64,000 nucleotides of DNA from Hamiltosporidium tvaerminnensis (Eukaryota; Microsporidia; Dubosqiidae). Position 1 is the stretch's first letter. Every line of letters starts with the position of its first letter. The stretch covers positions 369,501 through 433,500 of the forward strand of contig JAKIMF020000004.1 in assembly GCA_022605425.2 (NCBI GenBank). Reading direction: 5' to 3'. The position numbers were made by a program, and so were the translations under genes. This document shows, piece by piece, positions 22,575-32,922 of the stretch. The notes under the pieces are model-generated. The model did not search any database and was not told the origin of the DNA. It saw only the letters and a program-made list of their open reading frames with translations.

Positions 22575-24200
22575 ATGATAAAAAGTAAATGGTTCTATTA
22601 TGTAAGTATGATATCTTTATCTATTCTAGTATTTACATACATATTGAATATAACTCATACTTACACTTTTGTTAAGCATAACAATGAAATATTGACAAAG
22701 AAAAAATCCGATTTATTTATAGAGAGAAATTCAAATGCATTTTTTTATTTTGTACAAGTGACTGATCTTCATATAAATACACATGTAAAAACAAAAGGAT
22801 TTTGTCATTTTAAAGAATGTGTAGAAGAAATAAATAGTATAAATCCCGAATTTGTTATAATTTCTGGTGATATTGTAGATTCAATGAATGAAAAATACGA
22901 TGGAATAGTGAGTAAACAAGATTTTTGTCAATATTTAGATTTGGTTTCTGGTATAAATGTTCCTGTTTATGATATACGAGGAAATCATGATGTTTTTGGA
23001 TTAAATTTTGATGAAAATATGGAATATTTAAACAAATTTATGATAAGAAAAGAGCGAAATTATTTTTTTGAATTTGAAAAAAGCGACAACAAATTTATTT
23101 TTGTGTTTATTGATGGAACTCCTAAATTTACATCAAAAAGATTTTTAAATTTTTTTGGATATTTTGATGATAAAGAATTTGAAGAGGAAGTTACGAATAA
23201 AATAAGAAATAATAATTATGACCATGTTATTCTAACCACGCATTATCCAAGTAATACTATTACAACAACCAGTCAAACATTTTTTAATCCAAGTGTTTAT
23301 CTCTGTGGCCATCTTCATAATTTAATTTTTTTTAATGAAATGTATAAAATTCATGAAAATGGATGTACAGAAGCAGAACTTTCGGATTTGAAAAATAATA
23401 AAACTTATAGAATATTAACATTTGATAATGGAGTATTTAATTTTAGTGATGTAAAAGTTGGAAAAGAACCAAAAATTGCAATTCTTACACCAAAAGATAA
23501 AAAGTTAAAAACCAAAATTGAGCCAAATTTAACTTCAAAATATTTAAGATTTCTTGTTTTTAATCACCAGGAAGTTAAAGCATTTTTTAACGATGAAAAA
23601 CTTGAATTAGAAAAAGAAAACAATTTATTTACTGCTATTTTACCTTCAAATATAGGTAAAATAAAAATAATTGCAAGTAATTCCTATGGAAATTCATTTA
23701 AAGAAATCGATATTGATTCTTCAAATCATTCAACTTACTCTTCATTTCCTTTGAACATCAACTTTTTAATAATTTCAATATTTTTTTTATTTTCGTATTT
23801 CTTTGTACTCGTATTCTTGACACTAAAAAAGAAGAATTTGGAATGCATAATTCGATGTTTATTTTATTTTTTACTTCCATGTGCTTTAGGAAAATTTACC
23901 AAAAATACTTGGTCAATTCTTTATAACTTTTATGTTTATCCAAATCATTATTTCTTTGATACCGTTTTCTATTTTACAACCATACTTTTTCTTCAAGAAA
24001 TACCTTATATGTTATATTTACTTGGTTATTTCTCTGTTTTACCTTATTTAATCGTTTGTATTTTTCATTCCAAAATTATGTTGTATTTTCATTTTGGAAT
24101 TGTATTTTCTATTTTCGATTTGTTCTCACTCCCGGTGTTTTATAAGTATTTTAAGTCAAAAATATTTAAGAAAAGTGTTATTACAACAAATGTAACTTGA
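22575..24200 (+). CDS. TMEM62-like membrane metallophosphoesterase
   Basis: Predicted calcineurin-like phosphoesterase anchored in an internal membrane. I choose ATG 22575 (541 aa) because a CCC tract ends two bases before it; the frame is open upstream to a TTG at 22506. An N-terminal hydrophobic segment (about residues 8-25) is followed by the metal-binding motifs: DLH (Asp64, His66), GDIVDS (Asp99), GNHD (Asn137, His138), THYPS (His223) and GHLH (His246, His248). All expected ligands are present. A beta-rich stretch follows, then four or five hydrophobic segments in the last 150 residues. N-terminal anchor, phosphoesterase and C-terminal membrane domain is the TMEM62 architecture. The substrate is unknown. 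It begins just beyond the 5' end of the LINE, so that insertion may lie in its promoter. Confidence 0.85.
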   Translation: MIKSKWFYYVSMISLSILVFTYILNITHTYTFVKHNNEILTKKKSDLFIERNSNAFFYFVQVTDLHINTHVKTKGFCHFKECVEEINSINPEFVIISGDIVDSMNEKYDGIVSKQDFCQYLDLVSGINVPVYDIRGNHDVFGLNFDENMEYLNKFMIRKERNYFFEFEKSDNKFIFVFIDGTPKFTSKRFLNFFGYFDDKEFEEEVTNKIRNNNYDHVILTTHYPSNTITTTSQTFFNPSVYLCGHLHNLIFFNEMYKIHENGCTEAELSDLKNNKTYRILTFDNGVFNFSDVKVGKEPKIAILTPKDKKLKTKIEPNLTSKYLRFLVFNHQEVKAFFNDEKLELEKENNLFTAILPSNIGKIKIIASNSYGNSFKEIDIDSSNHSTYSSFPLNINFLIISIFFLFSYFFVLVFLTLKKKNLECIIRCLFYFLLPCALGKFTKNTWSILYNFYVYPNHYFFDTVFYFTTILFLQEIPYMLYLLGYFSVLPYLIVCIFHSKIMLYFHFGIVFSIFDLFSLPVFYKYFKSKIFKKSVITTNVT

Positions 24201-24560
24201 TTTCTGTTGATTCAACTTATATTTCTATTAAAATGATATTTGTTTATATTGTTTTCTATTTAAATTGTTTTTTTGTACTTTTCATTGGCAATTGAAACAA
24301 ATTTTCATTTAATATTTCGTAAAAAAATGTATAAACAATTAAGAGCGACAATGAAAAAAGTAAAAAATGATTTTTAATGAATAAATTGAAGATATTTTTT
24401 TATAAAAGTGCTCATAATTACAGAATCTCATACTTCTGTTAATAAAAACAGAATTTCTTTTTTTTTAAATTAATAACAATTTTTTTTTGTCATATCATCC
24501 ACTTTTTTCTGATTTGAAACTTCTACAAATCTACAAAAATTAAAAACTTCGAAACATATT
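24201..24560. other. AT-rich intergenic
   Basis: 3' flank of the phosphoesterase gene. No feature recognised. Confidence 0.5.
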
Positions 24561-24718
24561 TTAAAATATAAACTTACTTTTAAGAAATATCATTATTAAG
24601 AAAATAAATAAACGCTGAATAAATAGATAAATCTCAATTTAAAATATAAACTTACTTTTAAGAAATATCATTATTAAGAAAATAAATAAAAGCTGAATAA
24701 ATAGATAAATCTCAATTT
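24561..24718. repeat. tandem duplication, 2 x 78 bp
   Basis: Units start at 24563 and 24641 (AAAATATAAACTTACTTTTA...AGATAAATCTCAATTT). They differ at one visible position (AACGCTG versus AAAGCTG), so the duplication is recent. Confidence 0.95.
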
Positions 24719-25170
24719 TTTTCTAAATATACATGTGCTACAAACAATAATCAAATTATTTCATTGCGACACAATATAAATCATAAAAACACATAACAGA
24801 ATATATTTTAGACATCAATTCTTTAAAATATATAAAAAAAAACACAGAAATAATTTCTTACTGTTACTAAAACGAAATTATGATCAATCTAAATATTAAA
24901 GAAGCCTTAAAAAAAATATACTAGGATACCATATAATGAGTTGGATTTGCTTTTCCTATTACTAGGTTCTTTCATATATAAAAAATTCTGATAAAAAGAC
25001 ATATTTATTTAAAACTATAGTATATTATAATTTATTAATATAATAACTTATAATTGATTATCATATCTATAAATTTCAAATCAGTCAAATAAATCACATT
25101 ATGAAGTAACTGGTAAAATAATAAGCTAATGATATATTTAACAGACATATTCACACCTTTATATAATATT
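24719..25170. other. AT-rich intergenic
   Basis: No gene or repeat recognised between two tandem arrays. Confidence 0.5.
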
Positions 25171-25171
25171 T

Positions 25172-25272
25172 ATGTTTATATCCTAACTATGTTTATATCT
25201 TAACCATGTTTATATCTTGATCATGTCTATATCTTAACTATGTCTATATCTTAACTATTTTCATATCTTTAA
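25172..25272. repeat. 17-bp minisatellite, about six units
   Basis: ATGTTTATATCTTAACC repeated with small changes (CCTAACT, TTGATC, GTCTATATC), the last unit diverged. Confidence 0.9.
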
Positions 25273-25500
25273 AATGTTAGCATTCTATTAAATTTATCAT
25301 CTTACAATCCTAATTTCTTCTTTAATCGAAGAGAAGAGACACAAATTTAAAATTACATTTTTATTAAAGAAATTTCTTATTAACTCTAAAATTCAACTCA
25401 AAATTAATTTATTTTGTATTTTTTGAACAGGTTGTAAGTATTAGAGTGACTTTGGATCTACAATTAATGTTTAAAAGCTTATAAATTATTTTTTTTAGTA

Positions 25501-25550
25501 ATATAAACTAATATGAACTAATATGAACTAATATGAACTAATTTGAACTA
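25501..25550. repeat. 10-bp tandem repeat, five units
   Basis: ATATAAACTA, three ATATGAACTA units, then ATTTGAACTA. Confidence 0.95.
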
Positions 25551-25688
25551 ATATTAATTTAATTAATAATTTATATTTGTTTTAATTAAGATAATTAAAT
25601 TGTATGTACTGTTATAATCAATTCAATTTTATATTTTACTATGGTTTTTAATTATATACGGTAATCTCTAAAAATACTTTTTTAGTGA

Positions 25689-25965
25689 TTTAACACTCTT
25701 TTAACACGTGTGTTTCTAGCATTTCTCTTATCTAACAGTAGTATTATTAACACCCTTTTATCGGAGAGTACGATTATTAACACCCTTTTATATAACAGTA
25801 CGATTATTAACACCCTTTATCTAACACTAGTAGTACTACTAACACCCTCTAATTTACTACACATGTTACTAACACCCTTTATATAAGAATATGGTTACTA
25901 ACACCCTCTTACAAACTATTATCACTAACACCTCTTCCTACTAACACTCACTACTTTACCTATTT
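25689..25965. repeat. degenerate array of TAACACCC-centred units upstream of the CPSF73-like gene
   Basis: The core (A/T)(C/T)TAACACCCT recurs about every 28-36 bp: three ATTATTAACACCCTTT units and then ACTAACACCCTCT, ACTAACACCCTTT and ACTAACACCCTCT. Shorter TAACACC or TAACACT words flank them. Spacer sequences differ, but the core, its strand and a following T/C tract are kept. The array stops about 70 bp before ATG 26033. The CCC in each core resembles the initiator signal at the gene itself. Confidence 0.85.
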
Positions 25966-26029
25966 AAAACCCTACACATCTTACACCCATCACCTATTTA
26001 AGATATTTCTTTACCAGATCTTCACCTAA

Positions 26030-26032
26030 CCC
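26030..26032 (+). promoter_or_regulatory. CCC initiator-type signal abutting ATG
   Basis: CTAACCC runs straight into ATG 26033, leaving almost no 5' untranslated leader if transcription starts there, as is common in microsporidia. Confidence 0.65.
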
Positions 26033-28093
26033 ATGTTTCTAGACGAAGATATAAAAATAACACCTCTCGGTGCTGGTAATGAAGTAGGTCGTTCTTGTAT
26101 ACATATTGCATACAAAGAAACATCAATATTACTCGACTGTGGTGTACATCCAGCATATACAGGACTAAGTAGTCTACCATTTATAGATAAAATAGATTTA
26201 TCAAAAGTATCTGCTATACTAATAACGCATTTCCATTTAGACCATGCAGGCGGATTACCATTTTTCACTGAAAAAACAAACTTTCGTGGCAAAGTGTATG
26301 CCACGCATCCGACAAAAGTGATTTTAAAATATTTATTAAACGATTATATAAGAATAATCAACGCATCTTCAGACACCGATTTTTATACAGAAAGAGATCT
26401 TAAATCATGTATTGATAAGATAATACCTATCGATTACCATCAGGAAATAGATATTCATAAATTTAAAATTACTCCTTTAAATGCTGGCCATGTTTTAGGT
26501 GCTGCGATGTTTATTTTGGAAATAAATAAAACTAAAATTTTATATACTGGTGATTTTTCTAGGGAAGAAGACAGACATCTTAAATCTGCTGAATTGCCTT
26601 CATTTCCGTTAAATATTCTTATTACTGAGTCTACGTACGGTGTACAGTGTCATTTGCCGCGATGTGACAGAGAACAGAGATTTACATCTACGATACACAA
26701 TACTATTAAGAGAAATGGTAAAGTGCTTTTACCTGTCTTTGCTCTTGGAAGAGCACAAGAGTTACTTTTAATATTGGAAGAGTATTGGAATAACACACCT
26801 TCTTTACAATATATACCAATATATTATGCAAGTGCTCTTGCTAAGAAATGTTTGACAGTTTATCAAACGTATATTCATATGATGAATGATAAGATAAAAA
26901 TACAAGCTTTGACAAAAAATCCGTTTATTTTCAAACATATTCATAATTTAAAAGGAATAGAACATTATGAAGATAAAGGACCGTGTGTTATGATGGCAAG
27001 TCCGGGTATGTTACAAAGTGGGTTGAGCAGAGAACTTTTTGAGATGTGGTGTGAAGATTCTAATAATCATACAATTATACCGGGATATTGTGTACAAGGC
27101 ACACTCGCAAAGGAAATACTTACAGAACCAGAAGAAATAGACTCGATAAAAGGAAGTAAATTAAAACTCAGAATGGGTGTTTCGTATATTTCTTTCTCTG
27201 CACACGTAGATTTTATACAGAATGCAGAGTTTATAGAACATTGCAGTCCACAACACTTGTTCCTTGTACATGGAGAATTTACAGAAATGAGTCGATTAAA
27301 AAGTGCCTTGGCACACAGAGCAGCCCAAAGAAATGTGGAAATGCAAATTTACACACCAAAAAACTGTGAAACCACCGCAATACAAATCACAGGCGAAAGA
27401 ACCGTAAAAATTGTAGGAGAAGTTAAAGAAGAAAGCATTATTGAAGGAATAATAATAGCGAGTGGCAGAGGAGAAGTAAGAATAGTAAAGAGGGGAGGTG
27501 AAAGCATTGAAAATAAAAGAACGAATATGTTAGAAAATAAAATAACTGAAATAACCGAAATAACTGAAACTAATCAAATAACCAATGAAATGAAAGATAA
27601 ACCAACCAATGAAATATCAGAGAATAAATCTATCAACCTTAAGGATAAAATATCAGAGATAAAGGTAATACAAAGAGTTATAATAACAACAAATATAAAC
27701 AATTCAGTTATTAAAAGTACTTTATTAGATTTCTTTAGTAATTCATACGTTAAAGATAAAAATATATGGATTGGTGATATTAAGGTAAATTTAGAAGAAG
27801 AGAGTATAATATTAGAATGGAATAGTAATTATATAAATGATGTGATGGGATCCACTGTAGGAAGGGTTATAGAAGATGTAAGTAAAAAGATTACGTGTTG
27901 TTTGGGTAAAGAAGAAGCGTTAATAAAAGTACTTCGTAATTATTTTTATGTGGAACAAAATGATGGAGATATTCTTTGTCAGGGTGTTCGTATATGTTTG
28001 AGAAATGGTAGTTTTAGTGTCGAGAATGGTGAGGAACGTATTAGAGAGAAAGTTAGAGGTATCGTAGAGAGAGTAGGGTTTATATATGAGTAG
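26033..28093 (+). CDS. YSH1: CPSF73/Ysh1-like pre-mRNA 3'-end endonuclease
   Basis: Nuclear zinc endonuclease of the cleavage and polyadenylation complex, which cuts pre-mRNA before poly(A) addition. The protein is 686 aa. The metallo-beta-lactamase fold begins at about residue 8. Motif 2 is HFHLDH (His66, His68, Asp70, His71), motif 3 His153 (AGHVLGAA), motif 4 Asp174 (YTGDFSREEDRHL), motif A Glu199 (TESTYG), motif B His391 (SFSAHVDF) and motif C His413 (LVHGE), so the active site is complete. The beta-CASP domain spans about 210-390. A low-complexity linker rich in ITE/ITN words (about 500-545) joins the CPSF73 C-terminal domain (about 550-686). HFHLDHAG and the length favour CPSF73 over the inactive paralogue CPSF100 or Integrator 11. 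The start is fixed by the CCC tract touching the ATG. Confidence 0.93.
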   Translation: MFLDEDIKITPLGAGNEVGRSCIHIAYKETSILLDCGVHPAYTGLSSLPFIDKIDLSKVSAILITHFHLDHAGGLPFFTEKTNFRGKVYATHPTKVILKYLLNDYIRIINASSDTDFYTERDLKSCIDKIIPIDYHQEIDIHKFKITPLNAGHVLGAAMFILEINKTKILYTGDFSREEDRHLKSAELPSFPLNILITESTYGVQCHLPRCDREQRFTSTIHNTIKRNGKVLLPVFALGRAQELLLILEEYWNNTPSLQYIPIYYASALAKKCLTVYQTYIHMMNDKIKIQALTKNPFIFKHIHNLKGIEHYEDKGPCVMMASPGMLQSGLSRELFEMWCEDSNNHTIIPGYCVQGTLAKEILTEPEEIDSIKGSKLKLRMGVSYISFSAHVDFIQNAEFIEHCSPQHLFLVHGEFTEMSRLKSALAHRAAQRNVEMQIYTPKNCETTAIQITGERTVKIVGEVKEESIIEGIIIASGRGEVRIVKRGGESIENKRTNMLENKITEITEITETNQITNEMKDKPTNEISENKSINLKDKISEIKVIQRVIITTNINNSVIKSTLLDFFSNSYVKDKNIWIGDIKVNLEEESIILEWNSNYINDVMGSTVGRVIEDVSKKITCCLGKEEALIKVLRNYFYVEQNDGDILCQGVRICLRNGSFSVENGEERIREKVRGIVERVGFIYE

Positions 28094-28846
28094 AGAGTAA
28101 ATTTTATTTTTAAGTAAAATGATTGTAGAGATAAAATATTAGATAAGGTGAGAGAGAAGGTAAGAGAGGGTTTAAGGTGGGAGTAATTAAAGTTAAATTG
28201 TTGATTTTTTAGAATTTTATAGTTTTATTTTGTAAGAAAATCTAATTTTAAATTTTTGTAGTTTAGGTATTAAAAAGAATTATTTTATTGAAACAAAATA
28301 CATCGAAAAACCGTTATCTTTGATATATAAAATATACTTTTTTAAATGATTTTTTAATCTTTGTTAATAAAAAATAATAAATGATTTTTAATCTTAGTTA
28401 ATAAAAAATAATAAACAATATAGGGATTGATAGTCTATTGATCTAAAAAAATTTTAGATTTTTAAATCGTAAAGTCATAATGATATTTTTAGAATTTTTT
28501 TCCTTATTTAACAAGATAGCATATCATCGTTGCTGTCAGAGGAAAAATTGTATGATGTTTGGTTTATACATTTTAATTAGAAAAAATAGTATTTTGATGG
28601 TCTATATTATGAAGTAAAGTTATATTTGATTAGCTTTTTAAATGTTTTAATATGAATTATTTGTAAATATATATCGTTAGAAATATTTTTATTTGATTTG
28701 GATATTTGAGTACACATTATATTCTGAATAGTTTATTATAAAATTCAGAAATTCAATTTTTGTAAAATACAATTTAGAAATCTTAAATGATAATAAGAAA
28801 TAAAGTTTTATAATAATCTGAAGCAAAAAAAGGTAATTTGGAGGTA
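28094..28846. other. AT-rich intergenic
   Basis: 3' flank of the nuclease gene. No gene recognised. Confidence 0.5.
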
Positions 28847-29092
28847 ATTCATAGTTTATTACTCATAAATTACTATTTAAATATATTTACATGAATTTTA
28901 AAGTTGTATTATTATTTCTGTAATAAAAATTCATAGTTTATTACTCATAAATTACTATTTAAATATATTTACATGAATTTTAAAGTTGTATCATTATTTC
29001 TGTAATAAAAATTCATAGTTTATTACTCATAAATTACTATTTAAATATATTTACATGAATTTTAAAGTTGTATTATTATTTCTGTAATGAAA
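28847..29092. repeat. tandem repeat, 3 x 82 bp
   Basis: Units start at 28847, 28929 and 29011 (ATTCATAGTTTATTACTCAT...TATTTCTGTAATAAAA). Only one or two substitutions are visible between units. Confidence 0.95.
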
Positions 29093-29557
29093 ATTTTGTG
29101 TTTTCTTGATGAATTTATCCGAAAAATTTAAAAATTTGATTCTCAAAATCTGTTGGTTCTGATATTATAATGTTTATGAAATATATTTAAATTTAATTAT
29201 TTCATTAAATATTGTATCTGTCTTATACAAAGTGTTCATACGACTATTCTTTGTAAATTTAATTCAAATAAAAGAATTACTTAAGGTTTTTCTAAAACTT
29301 GTTTGAACTTTTTAGCTTAGAAAAGATAATATGAAATAAAAATATAGATAAATTAAAATTTATATTGGTAATGAATATAAATCGTAAGCAATAACAAATA
29401 ATATTTAAAATGTCTGTATTAAATATTTTATACTTATGAAACTTGATTTGGTTAGTATTAATGCATGTGTTACGGAAAATTTAAATAATATTTTTATGAA
29501 GTAGTAAAATAAATACAATTTTAAATTTGGAAACAGTAAAACCTTAATGTGGTCAAA
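29093..29557. other. AT-rich intergenic
   Basis: 3' flank of the broken LRR gene. Nothing recognised. Confidence 0.5.
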
Positions 29558-31721
29558 TTATGATGGATTTAAATTAAATACGTGTATGAAATCAAGCATA
29601 TCGTTTGAAAATTCTTCTTTGAAATAATTAATAATGGTTTCTGAATTCTCATATTCCGATGTGTAAAAACAAGATATTTTACTTAAATTTTTAAGATTTT
29701 TACTGGTTATCAGTTTAAAACAATCGCAATTAAACTCACAATTTTTAAAAGTTAATTTTTTTAATATGGGTGGGTTTTTTAGAAATAAAATATCGTTACT
29801 GTATAGAAATATTTCTTCAAAATATATTTCTGTTATTGAGTATTCGGTAGAAGTGTCAAAAATATTACAGAAATATATATTATCGAATTTACAATTTGAT
29901 ATTTTTAAGGATTTCAATTTTTTTAGATGAGAAAATATATTTTGATTTTCTGTGTTTAGATTGAAATTTTTAAAGTTTAGATGTTGTATTTTAGGTGAAA
30001 TGATATCAGTAGTGCCATTTTTAAATCCTAGTATAGGATTATTTGAAAGAGTAAGGGATTCGGTGATTATAAATGGTTGTATAATGGGCAAAAAACTATT
30101 GATTTGCTTGATGTTTATAGAAATAAAAAAAATTTATGTTTTTTTGGGTAAAATATCAATTTCATCAAAGATGGGTTGTTTTTCAAAGATCGAAAAATCC
30201 ATATTTAGTTCCTCGAGGTTATCTATTAAGTTAATTATGTGCAAATACATCTGAATATGTAAAATGTTTGGAGTTTGTATTTTTAATATTCCAATTGAGT
30301 CGTTTTTGAAGTTAATTATTTCGTTTTTATCAATAAGTATTTCAACTTCACTTAGAGTTAGATCTTTAAGAAATTTAAACTCAAAAATGATTTTTAAAAT
30401 ACGCAAATTTATATCGCAATTTGAAATTTTAATTTTTCTGATACGATAATTTAGAAATAATTTCAATGAGTTTATTTCTTTTAATCTAGAGTTTTTAATT
30501 TGTAGATTCGATATATCTACAATCTTATTTTGTGAAATTATTCCATAAAATTTATAAATGAAATATTCGTAAACTGTGGAAGAAAAAAAATCGAAAAAAA
30601 TATTCTTAAATTCTCCTATAGACTGGTTATCGAGATTTAGGATGGATTCTAATGGCAATTCTTTGCTTGACATAGTTTCGACAAGGGTAAACGGAATTTT
30701 ATTTCCTTCGTATATTTCGTTTTCTGTTGCTCTATATAAAAGTCGTAAAAAATTCTCGCTTATATCAATGGATGAATAACTCTTCATATATTCAAACAAT
30801 ATTATGGAGCGTAAATTTACTATAGCTATCGACGCCAACTTAAACCTATCGCATTTTTTTGGATCAATTAAATACATATGTTTGATTTTTTTGAAAAAAT
30901 CACAATTGTTTATAAAACTTAATGTATTATCATCCAATCTTAACCAAAACAATATAACATCCTCGACTATATTAACGATTAAATCTAAAATTAAAGAAAT
31001 TTTCATCATGGTCTCACAATTTAATCTAAATATTTTTATTTTTTTGTAATTTAGAATATAAATCATAAAAATTACGTTATTTCGTAAAATTGTTGTGCTT
31101 TTTCGGCATAGTAGCAAATCTATAACCATTCTTTCATAAATGTATAATGAATTGCCGGTTTTGATTGAATAATGCTCTTTGAGGATACTTTGTATTTCAG
31201 AATAAAACGAACTATAATACCAAGGCTTTTTTTGATAAAGCCTGATTTCCAAATGAAAATTTAGTAAATATGTCAAAAATTAGAAACGACATTCTATCAG
31301 ATAATAGATTTTCATTCAGACTATTTAACAATTCTTCTTTTAGCAATTCAGTTTCTAAATTTAAAATATTCTTTAGAGAGAATAATAAAGATTCAATTAT
31401 TTTGACTAATGCTCGATCATATTTTACCTTAAGAGATTCCATAATGCAAGTATTAGAATAAAAAGTATTCAGACATAAATTGAAGCTAGGTAAATAGAAT
31501 GTGTTTAAAAAAAATTCAAATTTCTTAATTTCTGATTGCTTTATTTTATCATTTTCCTTTTTGTTCGTATCGTTTACTTTATTTTCGATGTACTCTTCTT
31601 CTTTTAAATTCAATGGGAATTTTTCTATATCAAATATTATAAACTTAATATCGGTATCATTATATTCAAAAAAATGAACATTGTGAATTCTCAACATTAT
31701 CTTCTTTTGTAGTTCGAACAT
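29558..31721 (-). pseudogene. leucine-rich-repeat protein gene, one frameshift and one premature stop
   Basis: Three collinear minus-strand pieces form one gene of about 720 codons. The first piece (31721-31212) is helical and charged. The second (31276-30134) continues after a frameshift in an A7 run (minus strand) near 31232. The third (30091-29558) is in the same frame as the second and separated from it only by a TAA at 30134-30136 and 14 open codons. LRR-type strands are clear in pieces two and three (RKIKISNCDINLRIL, KDLTLSEVEI, LNFKNFNLN, LKSLKISNCKF, LKKLTFKNCEF). No signal peptide is evident at Met1. Architecture matches the intact LRR genes at 12.0 and 50.4 kb. It is either a recent pseudogene or an intact gene with two base-call errors. 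Confidence 0.75.
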
Positions 31722-32129
31722 ATGTCGTATTACTTGTGATTATAAAATAGTCATCGCCAGTATTTTCTGAATCTCATTTGTATTAATTAATTTCGTAAAT
31801 AAAAATTTTCTCTCTATGTCTACGCATTTATTGTATTTATACAGTAAAATATGTAATAAAATGACGATTTTGCTATTTTTCATATGCTTTCGGTTCCATT
31901 CCAAGTTAAACATTCAATGATATCCCATATTAAATCTCTTTTTATATAATAATAAAGTCTTAATTATATTTTACAAGAAATATGTGTTCTACTTAGAACT
32001 TTTTAAATCCAATTGCTCTTTTTTCAAAAATCAATCGTATTTTAGAATTTAAAAAAAAGACCATATTTAATTTACTTTTAACGGTTGAAATTTTCAAATC
32101 TAACGGATAAATAAATAATCTATTTTATA
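31722..32129. other. AT-rich intergenic
   Basis: 5' flank of the broken LRR gene. No CCC tract or repeat recognised. Confidence 0.5.
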
Positions 32130-32490
32130 TTCAATAAAAATAAGAAGACGGTCGAAACAATTTCTTTTGATCAACGAAGAGGACTTGAGTTTGGACCAAA
32201 TGCCGAAGGGTGCTGGGAGAGCATTATTAAGTGTTATTTTAGGAGCTGTGATTCATAAACAACCAACATTTCTTTTAAAGCAATTAGACAACGAGGAAGA
32301 TGGTGTTAAAACGGAAAATACAAAAAATATTTTACCCTTTATTTTGCATAGCATAACACAGCAAAGAAACCAACAACTAATACGAATGAAGAGTTGGTGA
32401 AAGAGATAGAAGTGGTTGAAATGGTGGAAAGGATTATTTAAAAAAGAAAAATTTGTTAGCCCAGAAATTTATTAAATATAACATTTTTTT
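32130..32490 (+). mobile_element. 5'-truncated LINE copy (3' tail only), plus strand
   Basis: The frame KKTVETISFDQRRGLE...GPNAEGCWES matches KKTVETISFDRRRGLES.LNAEESWER at the C-terminus of the LINE at 19.0-22.5 kb. Both end in an acidic NEE...VVE tail. The 3' untranslated end (TTAGCCCAGAAATTTATTAAATA) also matches. Loss of everything upstream is the usual result of incomplete reverse transcription. It has its own frameshift after about 35 codons and is inactive. Confidence 0.85.
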
Positions 32491-32694
32491 TGGTTTTTTA
32501 TTTTATTTGATACAAATATAAAATTTTATTCTTTTAAACATTCATATAAATTATTCTTACCGATTCCCGGAAATACATGTTTTTAGTAATCGTTTTCATA
32601 AATAATCTTTTCATAGGAATTTGGTCAATTTAACCATACAAGCCACTAAGTTTCTCCTTCAAAATATTTACAATAATTGTTTTCTAATCTCTGT

Positions 32695-32922
32695 TGGAGG
32701 GTGGATACCAACTTTAAAACTATCTTCTTGGCAATATGTGGCTAGAATTATTTGAAAATTATTATTGAAATTTTAGTGGGATATAAACCACACTGGATCT
32801 ATAAGCCATTCTCCTATAATCCTAGGTTATACCAATTAAAAGAAATAAATTTGAAATTTATATGTTCATCCTCGACACCGAGATGTAACAAAGGGCAGGG
32901 ATAAGTAAATAAGTAAATTTCT
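32695..32922 (+). repeat. dispersed repeat family B, copy 2
   Basis: TGGAGGGTGGATACCAACTT, then AACTATCTTCTTGGCAAT, GTGGGATATAAACCACACTGGATCTATAAG, CCTAGGTTATACCAATTAAAAG, TCATCCTCGACACCGAG, and an end of GGGATAAGTAAATAAGTAAAT. Same block order as copies 1 and 3. Confidence 0.65.

Noticed and set aside
25172-25272. CRISPR array
   Set aside because: The 17-bp units are directly adjacent with no unique spacers.
25689-25965. Interstitial telomere repeat
   Set aside because: TAACACCC cores are not contiguous and the spacers differ; no uniform telomere-type unit.
30264-31461. Plus-strand ORFs across the broken LRR gene
   Set aside because: Antisense shadows of the collinear minus-strand LRR frames.
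32167-32400. 77-codon plus-strand ORF as a gene
   Set aside because: The neighbouring frame matches the LINE C-terminus (KKTVETISFD.RRGLE), so this is LINE tail read out of frame.
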